Positions 56,740 through 64,000 of a DNA stretch of 64,000 bases are shown here, one piece after another. The stretch is from contig NC_015559.1 in assembly GCF_000214215.1 (NCBI RefSeq), positions 248,001-312,000 of the forward strand, read 5' to 3'. This stretch comes from Marinomonas posidonica IVIA-Po-181. GTDB taxonomy: Bacteria; Pseudomonadota; Gammaproteobacteria; Pseudomonadales; Marinomonadaceae. The notes beneath the pieces were generated by a model. It did not search any database and had not been told where the DNA came from. It worked only from the letters and a program-made list of their open reading frames with translations. Both the position numbers and the translations under genes were made by a program. Within the stretch, counting starts at the first letter, position 1. Every line of letters starts with the position of its first letter.

Positions 56740-57387
56740 TTGGTAGTGAAAAAACAGAAACAAACAAAGCAGTCTATTAATCGACAAGAATTGGAAGCGA
56801 GAATTTTACGCTCAGCGGAAATTGTCTTTGCTGAAAAGGGCTATAACGGATCGTCTATGGAAGCCATTGCCGCCGTCGCTAATATATCCAAGCAAAATCT
56901 AATTTATTACTTTTCAAACAAAGAGTTATTGTACAAACGAGTGCTTAAAGAGATGCTCGATATTTGGATCGAAAAGCTGTCTATTCTTGAAAAAGACGGC
57001 GAGACTCCTGAGTTGGTCATTCGTCGTTATGTACATGAAAAAATGCAGTTATCCCGCCTCTATCCGAACGGTTCGAAAGTCTTTGCTCATGAAATTATTA
57101 GCGGTGCGCCAATGCTAAAAGACTACCTAGTGAGCCATTTAAAACCGCAATTTGAGCGTGATGTTGAACTGGTTAAGTCTTGGATAAGTAAAGGATTAAT
57201 TGCTGACATAGACGCTGAACACTTGTTTTTTACCATCTGGGCAGCGACGCAAACCTATGCAGATTTTTCACTGCAAATGGAAGTGTTACTTGCTAAGACG
57301 GCGTTGGACGAAGGCGACTTTGAACGAGCTGAGTTGGCCGTCACTGAGTTTGTAATGCGCGCTCTTGGTGCCAAAAAAATAAATTAA
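56740..57387 (+). CDS. TetR-family regulator, RutR-like
   Basis: A 215-residue regulator. The N-terminal TetR HTH (about 18-62) reads ILRSAEIVFAEKGYNGSSMEAIAAVA and SKQNLIYYFSNKELLY. The C-terminal domain carries segments I associate with RutR: GSKVFAHEIISGAPML (about 105-120) and FFTIWAATQTYADF (about 163-177). RutR binds uracil or thymine and releases DNA. The start is TTG at 56740 (AAGGTGG upstream) or GTG at 56746. It lies between the two operons that share a palindrome, so it likely represses both. The ligand is inferred. Confidence 0.88.
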   Translation: MVVKKQKQTKQSINRQELEARILRSAEIVFAEKGYNGSSMEAIAAVANISKQNLIYYFSNKELLYKRVLKEMLDIWIEKLSILEKDGETPELVIRRYVHEKMQLSRLYPNGSKVFAHEIISGAPMLKDYLVSHLKPQFERDVELVKSWISKGLIADIDAEHLFFTIWAATQTYADFSLQMEVLLAKTALDEGDFERAELAVTEFVMRALGAKKIN

Positions 57388-57488
57388 ATTTTTTCCTCAC
57401 TTAAATTCTTTCTCATTTCTGATTGTCTGGTTAAAAAATAGCCAGTCTAAAGCCTTCAAAAAAGTACGGCTTTTCATGATCTTAACCA

Positions 57489-57514
57489 TTTAGTTAACTT
57501 TTTGTTTAACTAAA
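57489..57514. promoter_or_regulatory. Inverted repeat upstream of cofG (site A)
   Basis: TTTAGTTAA and TTAACTAAA, perfect 9-bp arms with an 8-base spacer. It shares TTTAGT...ACTAAA ends with site B (57534-57558), centre to centre about 45 bp. Neither is followed by a T run, so an operator role is more likely than a terminator. Confidence 0.5.
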
Positions 57515-57533
57515 CTTTAATTCAATAGCGCAA

Positions 57534-57558
57534 TTTTAGTGCGCAATTTGCACTAAAA
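57534..57558. promoter_or_regulatory. Inverted repeat upstream of cofG (site B)
   Basis: TTTTAGTGC and GCACTAAAA, perfect 9-bp arms with a 7-base spacer, about 40 bp before the RutR-type operator. Possibly a site for a second regulator of the F420 operon, or tied to its promoter. Confidence 0.5.
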
Positions 57559-57598
57559 AAAACAATTTACTACCACCAAAATGCTTGTTATTAATTTT

Positions 57599-57614
57599 TA
57601 TACCAAATGGTAAA
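57599..57614. promoter_or_regulatory. RutR-type operator upstream of the F420 operon
   Basis: TATACCAAATGGTAAA, containing TACCA-AA-TGGTA, lies 33 bp before the cofG start. It is nearly the same as the palindrome before the pyrimidine-breakdown operon (56509-56524), and both continue AAAAAG or AAAAG. It sits where a repressor would block the promoter or early transcription. Confidence 0.7.
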
Positions 57615-57647
57615 AAAGTTAATTTCCAGACACTGAGTGGAGTGAAT

Positions 57648-58796
57648 ATGATCTCTATTACTGAAGCCATATCTTATGAGTTTGCGACTGGACCAGACTT
57701 GTACGCACTCTGCCAACAGGCGGCAAATACCCGTGATCAAGCTTGGGGGAAAGCCATCAGTTATTCGAAAAAAGTCTTTATACCTTTGACGAATATGTGT
57801 CGTGACACTTGCGGTTATTGCACCTTTGTTCAATCACCAGATTCCATTCACGCTAACTACATGACGCCTGATCAAGTGTTGAAAACGGCGCAAGAAGGCG
57901 CGGCTTTAGATTGCAAAGAGGCGTTATTTAGTTTGGGGGAGCGTCCTGAACTGCGTTATCAAAAGGCGCGGGATAAGCTGGCGGAATTAGGTTACGACAA
58001 CACCTTAGAATACCTCCATGATCAATGCGCCAATGTGCTCGACAACTCCACTCTACTACCGCATGTGAACGCAGGGGCTTTGACTTATGACGAATTAAAA
58101 CGTCTAAAACCAGTGGCTGCGAGTATGGGCATGATGTTGGAAAATGTCACCACAGATTTACTCAAACAAGGCCAAGCCCATTATGCCTGCCCTGATAAAA
58201 CCCCGAAGCGTCGCTTAAATACCCTTGAGTACGCTGGTCGTTTAGACATTGCCTTTACCACGGGAATTTTAATTGGCATAGGGGAAAGTTGGGAAGACCG
58301 AGTGCGCAGTCTGGTCGCCATTCGTGATCGCCACTTGGTATACGGCCACATTCAAGAGGTGATTATTCAGAACTTTCGTGCCAAACCAGGGACGCAAATG
58401 GCAGGCTGCCAAGAGCCGGATTTGGATGACATGAAGCGCACCATAGCAGTGGCGAGATTGATTTTACCGAGTGACATTAGTCTGCAGGCACCGCCCAATT
58501 TAGAAGAAGAATATGGCAGCTATCTTCATGCTGGCATCAATGACTGGGGAGGCATCTCTCCTCTGACCAAAGATTTTATTAACCCTGAAAGAGCTTGGCC
58601 ACAAATTAGTAGTGTGGCGAAGGCGTGTGAAGGCTTGGGTTACTCATTGAATGAGCGACTGACCATTTATCCTCGCTTTCAGCAAGCGCAGGGTAAATAC
58701 CTGACAGAAAACCTAATGCAGCGAGTGGCGTCCATGTCGACGCCGCATGCGCCATCTGCTTACTCTCTTTCCGCCACAGGAGGACTTGTCGCATGA
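57648..58796 (+). CDS. cofG: FO synthase subunit CofG (radical SAM)
   Basis: A 382-residue radical-SAM enzyme. The iron-sulfur cluster motif is C-x3-C-x2-C in MCRDTCGYCTF (Cys51, 55, 58). With CofH it makes FO, the deazaflavin chromophore of F420, from 5-amino-6-ribitylaminouracil and tyrosine. The separate CofG and CofH subunits are like those of archaea and cyanobacteria, not the fused FbiC of actinobacteria. I use the ATG at 57648 (GGAGTG upstream). It overlaps cofH as ATGA and starts a seven-gene operon. Confidence 0.95.
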   Translation: MISITEAISYEFATGPDLYALCQQAANTRDQAWGKAISYSKKVFIPLTNMCRDTCGYCTFVQSPDSIHANYMTPDQVLKTAQEGAALDCKEALFSLGERPELRYQKARDKLAELGYDNTLEYLHDQCANVLDNSTLLPHVNAGALTYDELKRLKPVAASMGMMLENVTTDLLKQGQAHYACPDKTPKRRLNTLEYAGRLDIAFTTGILIGIGESWEDRVRSLVAIRDRHLVYGHIQEVIIQNFRAKPGTQMAGCQEPDLDDMKRTIAVARLILPSDISLQAPPNLEEEYGSYLHAGINDWGGISPLTKDFINPERAWPQISSVAKACEGLGYSLNERLTIYPRFQQAQGKYLTENLMQRVASMSTPHAPSAYSLSATGGLVA

Positions 58797-60007
58797 GTCT
58801 AAATACCATCAATGAAACCTCGACCTCTGAGGCGATTTTTAGATCCCAACAGCTGAATTCGGAGATTCAGACGATTCTGAATAAGGCGGTTTTGGGCGAG
58901 GAACTGAGTGTTGACGAAGCCTGTGTGCTGTTTGCAACGGAAGGTGACGAAGCACAGGCGGTATTAGCGGCGGCCGATCAGGTACGAGAACGACGTGTTG
59001 GTAACACAGCTAGCTTTGTGGTGACTCGCAATATTAATTTCACCAATGTCTGCTACATGGGCTGTCGTTTTTGTAACTTTGCGACGGAAAAAGGCAGTAA
59101 AGACGCGGAGTTTTTGACGGTGGAGCAAGTGGCTGATCGTGCCGAAGAGGCTTGGCAGCGTGGCGCCACCGAGGTTTGTATTCAAGGTGGTTTGCACCCA
59201 GACATAGACGCAGATTATTACCGGAATCTAGTCATTGCCGTCAAAAAACGTGTGCCAAAGATTCATATCCATGCGTTTTCACCGTTTGAAATTTGGTATG
59301 GCTGTAAAAAAGCTCGCCTTGAACCAGAAGTGTTTTTGTCTGAGTTAAAAGCATTAGGTCTAGGTTCTATGCCGGGCACCGCTGCGGAAATTCTTGATAC
59401 GGAAGTGCGTAAACAGCTGACCAAGAACAAACTCACCACAGAAGAGTGGGTGCGTATTATACGTGCTGCGCATTCAGTGGGTGTTCCGACAACTTCTACC
59501 ATTATGTACGGTCATGTGGATCAGCCGATTCATTGGGCGAATCACCTCAAATTGCTGCGAGATATTCAAAAAGACACCGGCGGTTTTACCGAGTTTGTGC
59601 CGCTTGGTTTTATCCATTATGAAACACGTTTATATAAGGATAATCCAGACAAGGTTCGTCCCGGCCCAACCCGAGATGAACACTTTAAAATGCACGCCAT
59701 TGCACGTCTTATGTTGCAAGGCCATATCGACAATATCCAAGCTTCGTGGGTGAAAATGGGGCCGGATGTTGCGGCTCAAATGCTGCGCTCCGGTGCCAAT
59801 GATCTGGGCGGTACCTTGATGAATGAAAGCATTTCCCGTGCCGCCGGAGCGACTCATGGTCAGGAAGTGATGCCAGAAGACATGGTCGCCAATATTGAAG
59901 CGGCGGGGTTAAGTGCGATTCAGCGTAATACCAAGTATCAGACCGTGAGAGATTTTACCCAAGATCCTGTGCAACCGAATCGTATTGCGATCCAAGGAGT
60001 GGCCTGA
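58793..60007 (+). CDS. cofH: FO synthase subunit CofH (radical SAM)
   Basis: A 404-residue radical-SAM enzyme with C-x3-C-x2-C in VCYMGCRFCNF (Cys87, 91, 94). It shows the CofH patterns EVCIQGGLHPDIDADYY and IHIHAFSPFEIWYG (about 125-165). It joins the tyrosine-derived fragment to the ribityl pyrimidine in FO synthesis. Start and stop overlap both neighbours (ATGA with cofG, TGATG with cofD), showing tight translational coupling. It resembles MqnE/MqnC of menaquinone synthesis in fold, but the pairing with CofG settles the call. Confidence 0.95.
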   Translation: MSLNTINETSTSEAIFRSQQLNSEIQTILNKAVLGEELSVDEACVLFATEGDEAQAVLAAADQVRERRVGNTASFVVTRNINFTNVCYMGCRFCNFATEKGSKDAEFLTVEQVADRAEEAWQRGATEVCIQGGLHPDIDADYYRNLVIAVKKRVPKIHIHAFSPFEIWYGCKKARLEPEVFLSELKALGLGSMPGTAAEILDTEVRKQLTKNKLTTEEWVRIIRAAHSVGVPTTSTIMYGHVDQPIHWANHLKLLRDIQKDTGGFTEFVPLGFIHYETRLYKDNPDKVRPGPTRDEHFKMHAIARLMLQGHIDNIQASWVKMGPDVAAQMLRSGANDLGGTLMNESISRAAGATHGQEVMPEDMVANIEAAGLSAIQRNTKYQTVRDFTQDPVQPNRIAIQGVA

Positions 60008-60966
60008 TGGCAGGGGTAAATATCACCTTATTAGCCGGCGGAGTAGGGGGTGCCAAAGCGGCAGAAGGCTTGGCGTTTGGGCACTATGCGCAAGGGGTGA
60101 AAGTGATTGGAAACGTCGCCGATGACGATGAGTTTCATGGGCTTTGGGTCTCCCCAGACATTGATACCTTGATCTATTCCCTTGGTGATCAAATAGATCG
60201 TCAGCAAGGTTGGGGGCGTAAAGGCGAAAGCCATCAAACGTTAAAAGAGCTTGCGGCGTTGGGGCAAGATACTTGGATGACCTTAGGCGATTTAGATCTG
60301 GCGACGCACATTTATCGCACTCAGCAAAGAAAGCAAGGCGTCAGCATGAGTGACATTACTCAAGGGCTAGCGACGCGCCATGGGGTGAATCTGCCGATTT
60401 TATTACCGACTGATGACATGGTGCAGACTCGTGTTAAAACACCCACTGGTTGGTTGTCTTTCCAAGAGTTCTTTGTCCGCGAACATTGTCAGCCGGACGT
60501 GATTGAGGTGGCTTATCAAGGGGCGGATCAAGCGACACCAAATGCCGCCGCCTTAGCTCAATTATCGACCAGTGATTTGATTGTCATTGCGCCCAGTAAC
60601 CCTGTGGTTAGCATCGGAGCCATTCTGGCCATCCCTGATATTCGTCAAGCGGTTATCGACAGTGCCGCTTATGTTGTGGCTGTTTCACCCTTGATCGGGG
60701 GGAAAACGGTTAAAGGTCCAGCAGACAAAATGCTGGCAAGCGAAGGGAAGAGTGTCGATTCAAAGGGCATTTACGATTCTTACCAAGGCTTTATAGATGG
60801 CATGGTGATTGACCCGCAAGATGCACAAGAAGCCGATTGGTTGCTTGCTCAAGGTGTGGATGTCTTAGTGACGCCAACCTTGATGAAAGAGCGTGATGAC
60901 AAAGTGAGCTTGCTTGATCAAGTGGTGGCTTTTGCATTGGATAAACAGGCAATGAGGGCGGCTTGA
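60007..60966 (+). CDS. cofD: 2-phospho-L-lactate (or analogue) transferase CofD
   Basis: A 319-residue protein of the CofD/YvcK fold. The N-terminal ITLLAGGVGGAKAAEGLA (residues 5-22) binds the nucleotide. VIGNVADDDEFHGLWVSPDIDTL (about 34-56) and LIVIAPSNPVVSIGAILAI (about 196-214) are diagnostic. It joins a phospholactyl-type group from the guanylated donor made by CofC to FO, giving F420-0. Whether the donor is phospholactate, phosphoenolpyruvate or 3-phosphoglycerate cannot be read from the sequence. It overlaps cofH and cofC by one base each. Confidence 0.95.
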   Translation: MAGVNITLLAGGVGGAKAAEGLAFGHYAQGVKVIGNVADDDEFHGLWVSPDIDTLIYSLGDQIDRQQGWGRKGESHQTLKELAALGQDTWMTLGDLDLATHIYRTQQRKQGVSMSDITQGLATRHGVNLPILLPTDDMVQTRVKTPTGWLSFQEFFVREHCQPDVIEVAYQGADQATPNAAALAQLSTSDLIVIAPSNPVVSIGAILAIPDIRQAVIDSAAYVVAVSPLIGGKTVKGPADKMLASEGKSVDSKGIYDSYQGFIDGMVIDPQDAQEADWLLAQGVDVLVTPTLMKERDDKVSLLDQVVAFALDKQAMRAA

Positions 60967-61634
60967 TGAAACCAAAAGTGAACAACCTTTGTGTGGTTAT
61001 TCCGATGAAATCACCTGCTAAAGGAAAGCAGCGTTTGTCGGCGAACTTGCCAACTGAAGCGCGAGAAAGCTTGTCACTCAGTTTGTTTGAAACGACTTTG
61101 CAGTTTTTTCAGCGACATTTTCCTGAGTTAGATGTGTTAGTGGTGAGTGAGTCGTTGGATGTCCTTCGGTTAGCGCAAGATTACCAAGCCAACAGTTTAT
61201 TTGATGACGGTGAAGCGGGCTTGAATGGGGCCTTACGGTTTGCCTGTGATTGGGTGAAGCAGTCTGGTTATGATGGTCAATTGATCATCCCGAGTGACAT
61301 TGCCATGTTGGATGAATCTGAGGTTCACGCCTTGTTAACGGCAGGATTAGAAGCCCAAGTTGTCATTGCAGTGGCCAAAGATGGTGGCACCAATGCTTTG
61401 TTAACCTCTCCGCCAGATGCCATCGAATTTGAATACGGTTGTCACTCTGCGGTGGCACATCAAACCAATGCGCAAATGCAGCAACTTAATTGTCGTAGCC
61501 TGCATTTGACTCACCTGTCATTGGACATTGATCAAAAGGAAGACTTGTCGCTGGCGTCGCGTCGTCAACCAGAGCGTTTCCAATTTTGGCATAAGTCACT
61601 TATTGCTCCCGTTAAGGCGGTCCGATATGCCTGA
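60966..61634 (+). CDS. cofC: Phospholactate (or analogue) guanylyltransferase CofC
   Basis: About 222 residues of a nucleotidyltransferase fold: VVIPMKSPAKGKQRLS (about 10-25), GLNGALRFACDWV (about 86-98), IIPSDIAML (about 107-115) and KDGGTNALL (about 138-146), a line typical of CofC/FbiD. It activates the C3 acid with GTP for CofD. The ATG at 60966 is coupled to the cofD stop (TGATG); a TTG one codon earlier is possible. It overlaps cofE by 8 bp. Confidence 0.92.
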   Translation: MKPKVNNLCVVIPMKSPAKGKQRLSANLPTEARESLSLSLFETTLQFFQRHFPELDVLVVSESLDVLRLAQDYQANSLFDDGEAGLNGALRFACDWVKQSGYDGQLIIPSDIAMLDESEVHALLTAGLEAQVVIAVAKDGGTNALLTSPPDAIEFEYGCHSAVAHQTNAQMQQLNCRSLHLTHLSLDIDQKEDLSLASRRQPERFQFWHKSLIAPVKAVRYA

Positions 61635-62400
61635 TTCTATGAGCATGTTTCGTTTGATGGGGTTACCGGATTTTCAATCAGGTGATGATCTCGCGCAGAA
61701 TATTATTGATACCTTATCGATACAAAATCAACGTTTGCAGCAGGGCGACATTCTGGTGATTGCACACAAGGTGGTATCCAAAACAGAAGGAGCTTGTGTC
61801 TATCTAGCGGATGTAACGCCCAGTAAGGAAGCCATTGAGCTGGCGAAAACAGTGAATAAAGATCCGCGTAAAGTGGAAGTTATCTTGTCTCAGTCGAATC
61901 GTATTGTGCGTGCGATGAAACGGCCAGATCAGCAAGAAGGCGTGCTGATTGCAGAGCATAAAAAAGGCTACATCTGTGCCAATGCAGCGGTGGATGAATC
62001 CAATGCGGATCATCCTGGGCAATTGATCTTATTGCCTGAGGACCCTGATAAAAGTGCGAACGCATTATGTCAGCGCTTGGAAGCACATTTTCAATGTGAG
62101 TTAGGCGTCGTGATCAGCGATACCTTTGGTCGCCCTTGGCGCTTAGGTCAAACCAATGTGGCTATCGGTCTAGCCAATGTACCTGGGGTCATGCATATGC
62201 AGGGAGAAGTCGATGCCTTTGGTCGCCCGTTGAGTGTCACAGCCCCTGCGTTTGCTGACGAACTGGCGGCCGCGTCAGGTCTTTTGATGGCAAAAAGCGC
62301 CAAGTCCCCAGTGATTCTTTTTCGAGGCCTAGATTGGCCAAAAACACAGAGCTCAAGTCGAGACCTTATCCGTTCACATAACGAGGATTTATTTAGATGA
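61627..62400 (+). CDS. cofE: F420-0:gamma-glutamyl ligase CofE, single domain
   Basis: About 257 residues. Diagnostic patterns: [17 protein letters not shown] (about 39-55), the loop ANAAVDESN (about 118-126) and [21 protein letters not shown] (about 160-180). It adds glutamates to F420-0 with GTP. It has the archaeal CofE length and lacks the C-terminal FMN-reductase domain of mycobacterial FbiB. I choose the ATG at 61627, inside the end of cofC; another ATG four codons on is possible. It overlaps the reductase gene as ATGA. Confidence 0.94.
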   Translation: MPDSMSMFRLMGLPDFQSGDDLAQNIIDTLSIQNQRLQQGDILVIAHKVVSKTEGACVYLADVTPSKEAIELAKTVNKDPRKVEVILSQSNRIVRAMKRPDQQEGVLIAEHKKGYICANAAVDESNADHPGQLILLPEDPDKSANALCQRLEAHFQCELGVVISDTFGRPWRLGQTNVAIGLANVPGVMHMQGEVDAFGRPLSVTAPAFADELAAASGLLMAKSAKSPVILFRGLDWPKTQSSSRDLIRSHNEDLFR

Positions 62401-63089
62401 GTGTAGTAACCACAGTCGCTATTTTGGGTGGAACTGGTCCACAAGGTAAAGGACTAGCCCTGCGTTTGGCACAGGCTGGTGTTCATATTGTGCTTGGATC
62501 GAGAGACGCCAGTAAAGCTCAGCAGACCGCCATTGAGCTAACGGAACAACTGAACTCGCTGGGCGTAAATGCTCAGATAACGGGGGCTGATATGGTAACA
62601 GCGACCGAAACGGCTGACGATTTTGTAATTTTGTCAGTGCCATATGCCGGGCACGATGAGACCTTAAAGGCATTGGCTCCAACGTTGGCCGGCAAAACCC
62701 TAGTGGATATTGTTGTGCCTCTGGCACCGGGGAACCCAAAAGCGGTAGAAATGCCGCTTGAAGGCTCGGTGACCGAAGCTGCACAAGCCTTGTTAGGCGA
62801 CGACATTCCTGTCGTCGGTGCGCTGCATAATGTGTCAGCCATCACTTTAAACGATTTATCGCGTCCAATTAATTGCGACATTCTGGTGTGTGGTAATGAT
62901 TTGGCCGCGAAAAAACGGGTGATTCAATTATGCCAAACGATGGGCACGCAAGCCTATAACGCGGGGTTGGCTGAGAGCGCCCGTTGTATCGAGGCGTTAA
63001 CTCCCATTCTCATTCGTCTGAACATTTCAAAGGATGTGCCTTTTTCCCATGCTGGGGTGCGAATTTGCCCTCCAGAGCAGGCTCATTAA
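62397..63089 (+). CDS. fno: NADPH-dependent F420 reductase (Fno)
   Basis: A 230-residue protein. The N-terminal Rossmann motif [20 protein letters not shown] (about 8-27) and VLGSRD (about 32-37) bind [18 protein letters not shown] and LVDIVVPL are typical of the F420-binding side in this family. It passes hydride between NADPH and F420, so it can supply reduced F420 to the next enzyme. It is coupled to cofE (ATGA). Confidence 0.92.
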   Translation: MSVVTTVAILGGTGPQGKGLALRLAQAGVHIVLGSRDASKAQQTAIELTEQLNSLGVNAQITGADMVTATETADDFVILSVPYAGHDETLKALAPTLAGKTLVDIVVPLAPGNPKAVEMPLEGSVTEAAQALLGDDIPVVGALHNVSAITLNDLSRPINCDILVCGNDLAAKKRVIQLCQTMGTQAYNAGLAESARCIEALTPILIRLNISKDVPFSHAGVRICPPEQAH

Positions 63090-63142
63090 GGTTTTATCTC
63101 GCAAGAACTCATACTAAAAAATGATCACAAGAGGAACTTACT

Positions 63143-64000
63143 ATGGAATTCGGCATTACCTTTAAAGGCTTTGTCAGCCCAGACCGTGCACGCAGCTTGG
63201 TGCGTCAGGCTGAAGAAGCGGGTTTTACTTACTGTTGGTTTTACGATTCTCACATTTTATGGCGCGAATCGTTTGTCGCCATGGCCATGTGTATGGAACA
63301 CACCAAAAACATGCGGTTTGGCCCTTGTGTGACCAACCCTAACATTCGTGATTGGTCCTTATCTGCGAGTTTATACGCCAGTTTAGCGCATCAAAGTAAT
63401 GGTCGTTTTGATATCGGTTTGGGGCGTGGGGATTCATCGATGCGGGTGATGGGGAAAAAACCTGCCACGTTGGCTCGTTTGTCTGAATTTACTACTAAAG
63501 TAAAAGCCATGGTACGAGGGGAAGAGGTGGAATATGGTGAATGTCCTGAGCCGGTTAAATTGCCTTGGGCGACAGGCTATGAACTGCCTGTTTGGATTGG
63601 GGCTTATGGGCCAAAAGCCTTGGCCACAGCAGGACAAGTAGGGGATGGTTTGATCTTGCAAATCGGTGACCCAGATTTGGTGAAATGGTTCAAAGATCAA
63701 GCCATTGCCGCCGGTAACGAAGCAGGCCGTGATATGTCCAATTTCAAAGTTCAAGCAGCGGCACCAGCTTACTTTGGTGACATGGACTACTGCATTGAAC
63801 ACACCAAATGGTTTCCTGCCATGGTGGGTAACCATGTGGCTGACATCGTAGAGAAGTATGGCAGTGATTCAGGCTTAGTACCGAAGAGTTTAACGGACTA
63901 CATTGAAAACCGTAAAGGTTATGATTACTCGAAACACGGTCAAAGTGATAACCCATTTTTGGATTTCATCACAGAAGACATTATTAAAAGTTTCTGTGTG
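63143..64000 (+). CDS. Putative F420-dependent LLM-class oxidoreductase (CPS_4043-like), cut by window end
   Basis: The first 286 residues of a luciferase-like TIM-barrel enzyme, open at the window edge. The patterns MEFGITFKGFVSPDRARSL, GFTYCWFYDSHILWRE and RFGPCVTNPNIRDW, plus GRFDIGLGRGDSS (about 88-100), fit F420-dependent LLM enzymes related to methylene-tetrahydromethanopterin reductase. I think it belongs to the family named for Colwellia CPS_4043. GAGGAAC is 6 bases before the ATG; the gap to fno is 53 bp. Its place at the end of the F420 operon makes it the likely user of the cofactor. The substrate is unknown; a pyrimidine or hydantoin is suggested by context. Confidence 0.88.
   Translation, partial: MEFGITFKGFVSPDRARSLVRQAEEAGFTYCWFYDSHILWRESFVAMAMCMEHTKNMRFGPCVTNPNIRDWSLSASLYASLAHQSNGRFDIGLGRGDSSMRVMGKKPATLARLSEFTTKVKAMVRGEEVEYGECPEPVKLPWATGYELPVWIGAYGPKALATAGQVGDGLILQIGDPDLVKWFKDQAIAAGNEAGRDMSNFKVQAAAPAYFGDMDYCIEHTKWFPAMVGNHVADIVEKYGSDSGLVPKSLTDYIENRKGYDYSKHGQSDNPFLDFITEDIIKSFCV

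Noticed and set aside
57440..57480. AAAGCC...GGCTTT as terminator of the RutR-like gene.
   Set aside because: The stem is only 6 bp with a 13-base loop and a weak T run, too poor to support.

Overview
This window looks like chromosomal DNA of a marine gammaproteobacterium of the Oceanospirillales type, and Marinomonas is my best guess. I infer this from protein-level resemblance and from the mix of housekeeping genes (nrdR, ribD, nusB, thiL, pgpA, ettA, rlmF), many transporters, c-di-GMP proteins and a chemoreceptor. No rRNA or tRNA gene, insertion sequence, prophage or CRISPR array was recognised. Many operons end in clean hairpin/T-run terminators.

Layout. 1-9.6 kb: end of a DUF1445 hydro-lyase gene, a LysR regulator, a DUF502 membrane protein, a flavoprotein, two related OmpA-type barrels, a decayed FAD oxidoreductase, and small metabolic enzymes. 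9.6-15.8 kb: a PotABCD-like ABC importer operon ending in a P1-family (DmpA-like) aminopeptidase, with a divergent RpiR regulator. 15.9-24.2 kb: a six-gene importer in the order of the rhizobial glycerol system glpSTPQUV. It has a good sigma-54 promoter, a cluster of TGTTCA/TGAACA sites upstream, and a divergent AcoR-like sigma-54 activator. 24.3-42.6 kb: lipoprotein, EAL and GGDEF-EAL proteins, DMT transporters, LysR and Lrp regulators, rlmF, psuK-psuG (pseudouridine breakdown), plsC, the DUF2868/DUF3482 GTPase pair, a chemoreceptor and a RelE-type toxin-antitoxin pair. 42.8-52 kb: ettA, a DMT transporter, nrdR-ribD, nusB, an MFS transporter preceded by a curious 140-bp multi-hairpin element, and thiL-pgpA.

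52-64 kb is the most interesting part. A leftward operon encodes an M20 carbamoyl-amino-acid/beta-ureidopropionate hydrolase, an NCS1 nucleobase transporter and a dihydropyrimidinase. Next to it lie a RutR-like TetR regulator and a rightward, tightly overlapping operon cofG-cofH-cofD-cofC-cofE-fno-LLM. The rightward operon contains the recognisable enzymes for cofactor F420 synthesis, an NADPH:F420 reductase, and a putative F420-dependent luciferase-like oxidoreductase cut by the window edge. Near-identical palindromes (TTTACCAAAAGGTAAA and TATACCAAATGGTAAA) sit just upstream of both operons. I therefore infer that one RutR-like repressor controls pyrimidine (or hydantoin) breakdown together with F420 production. 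No conventional dihydropyrimidine dehydrogenase or RutA is visible in the window, so the LLM enzyme is a candidate F420-linked step in pyrimidine catabolism. psuKG (uracil release from pseudouridine) and ribD (a step towards the ribityl precursor of F420) elsewhere in the window fit metabolically but are not physically linked.
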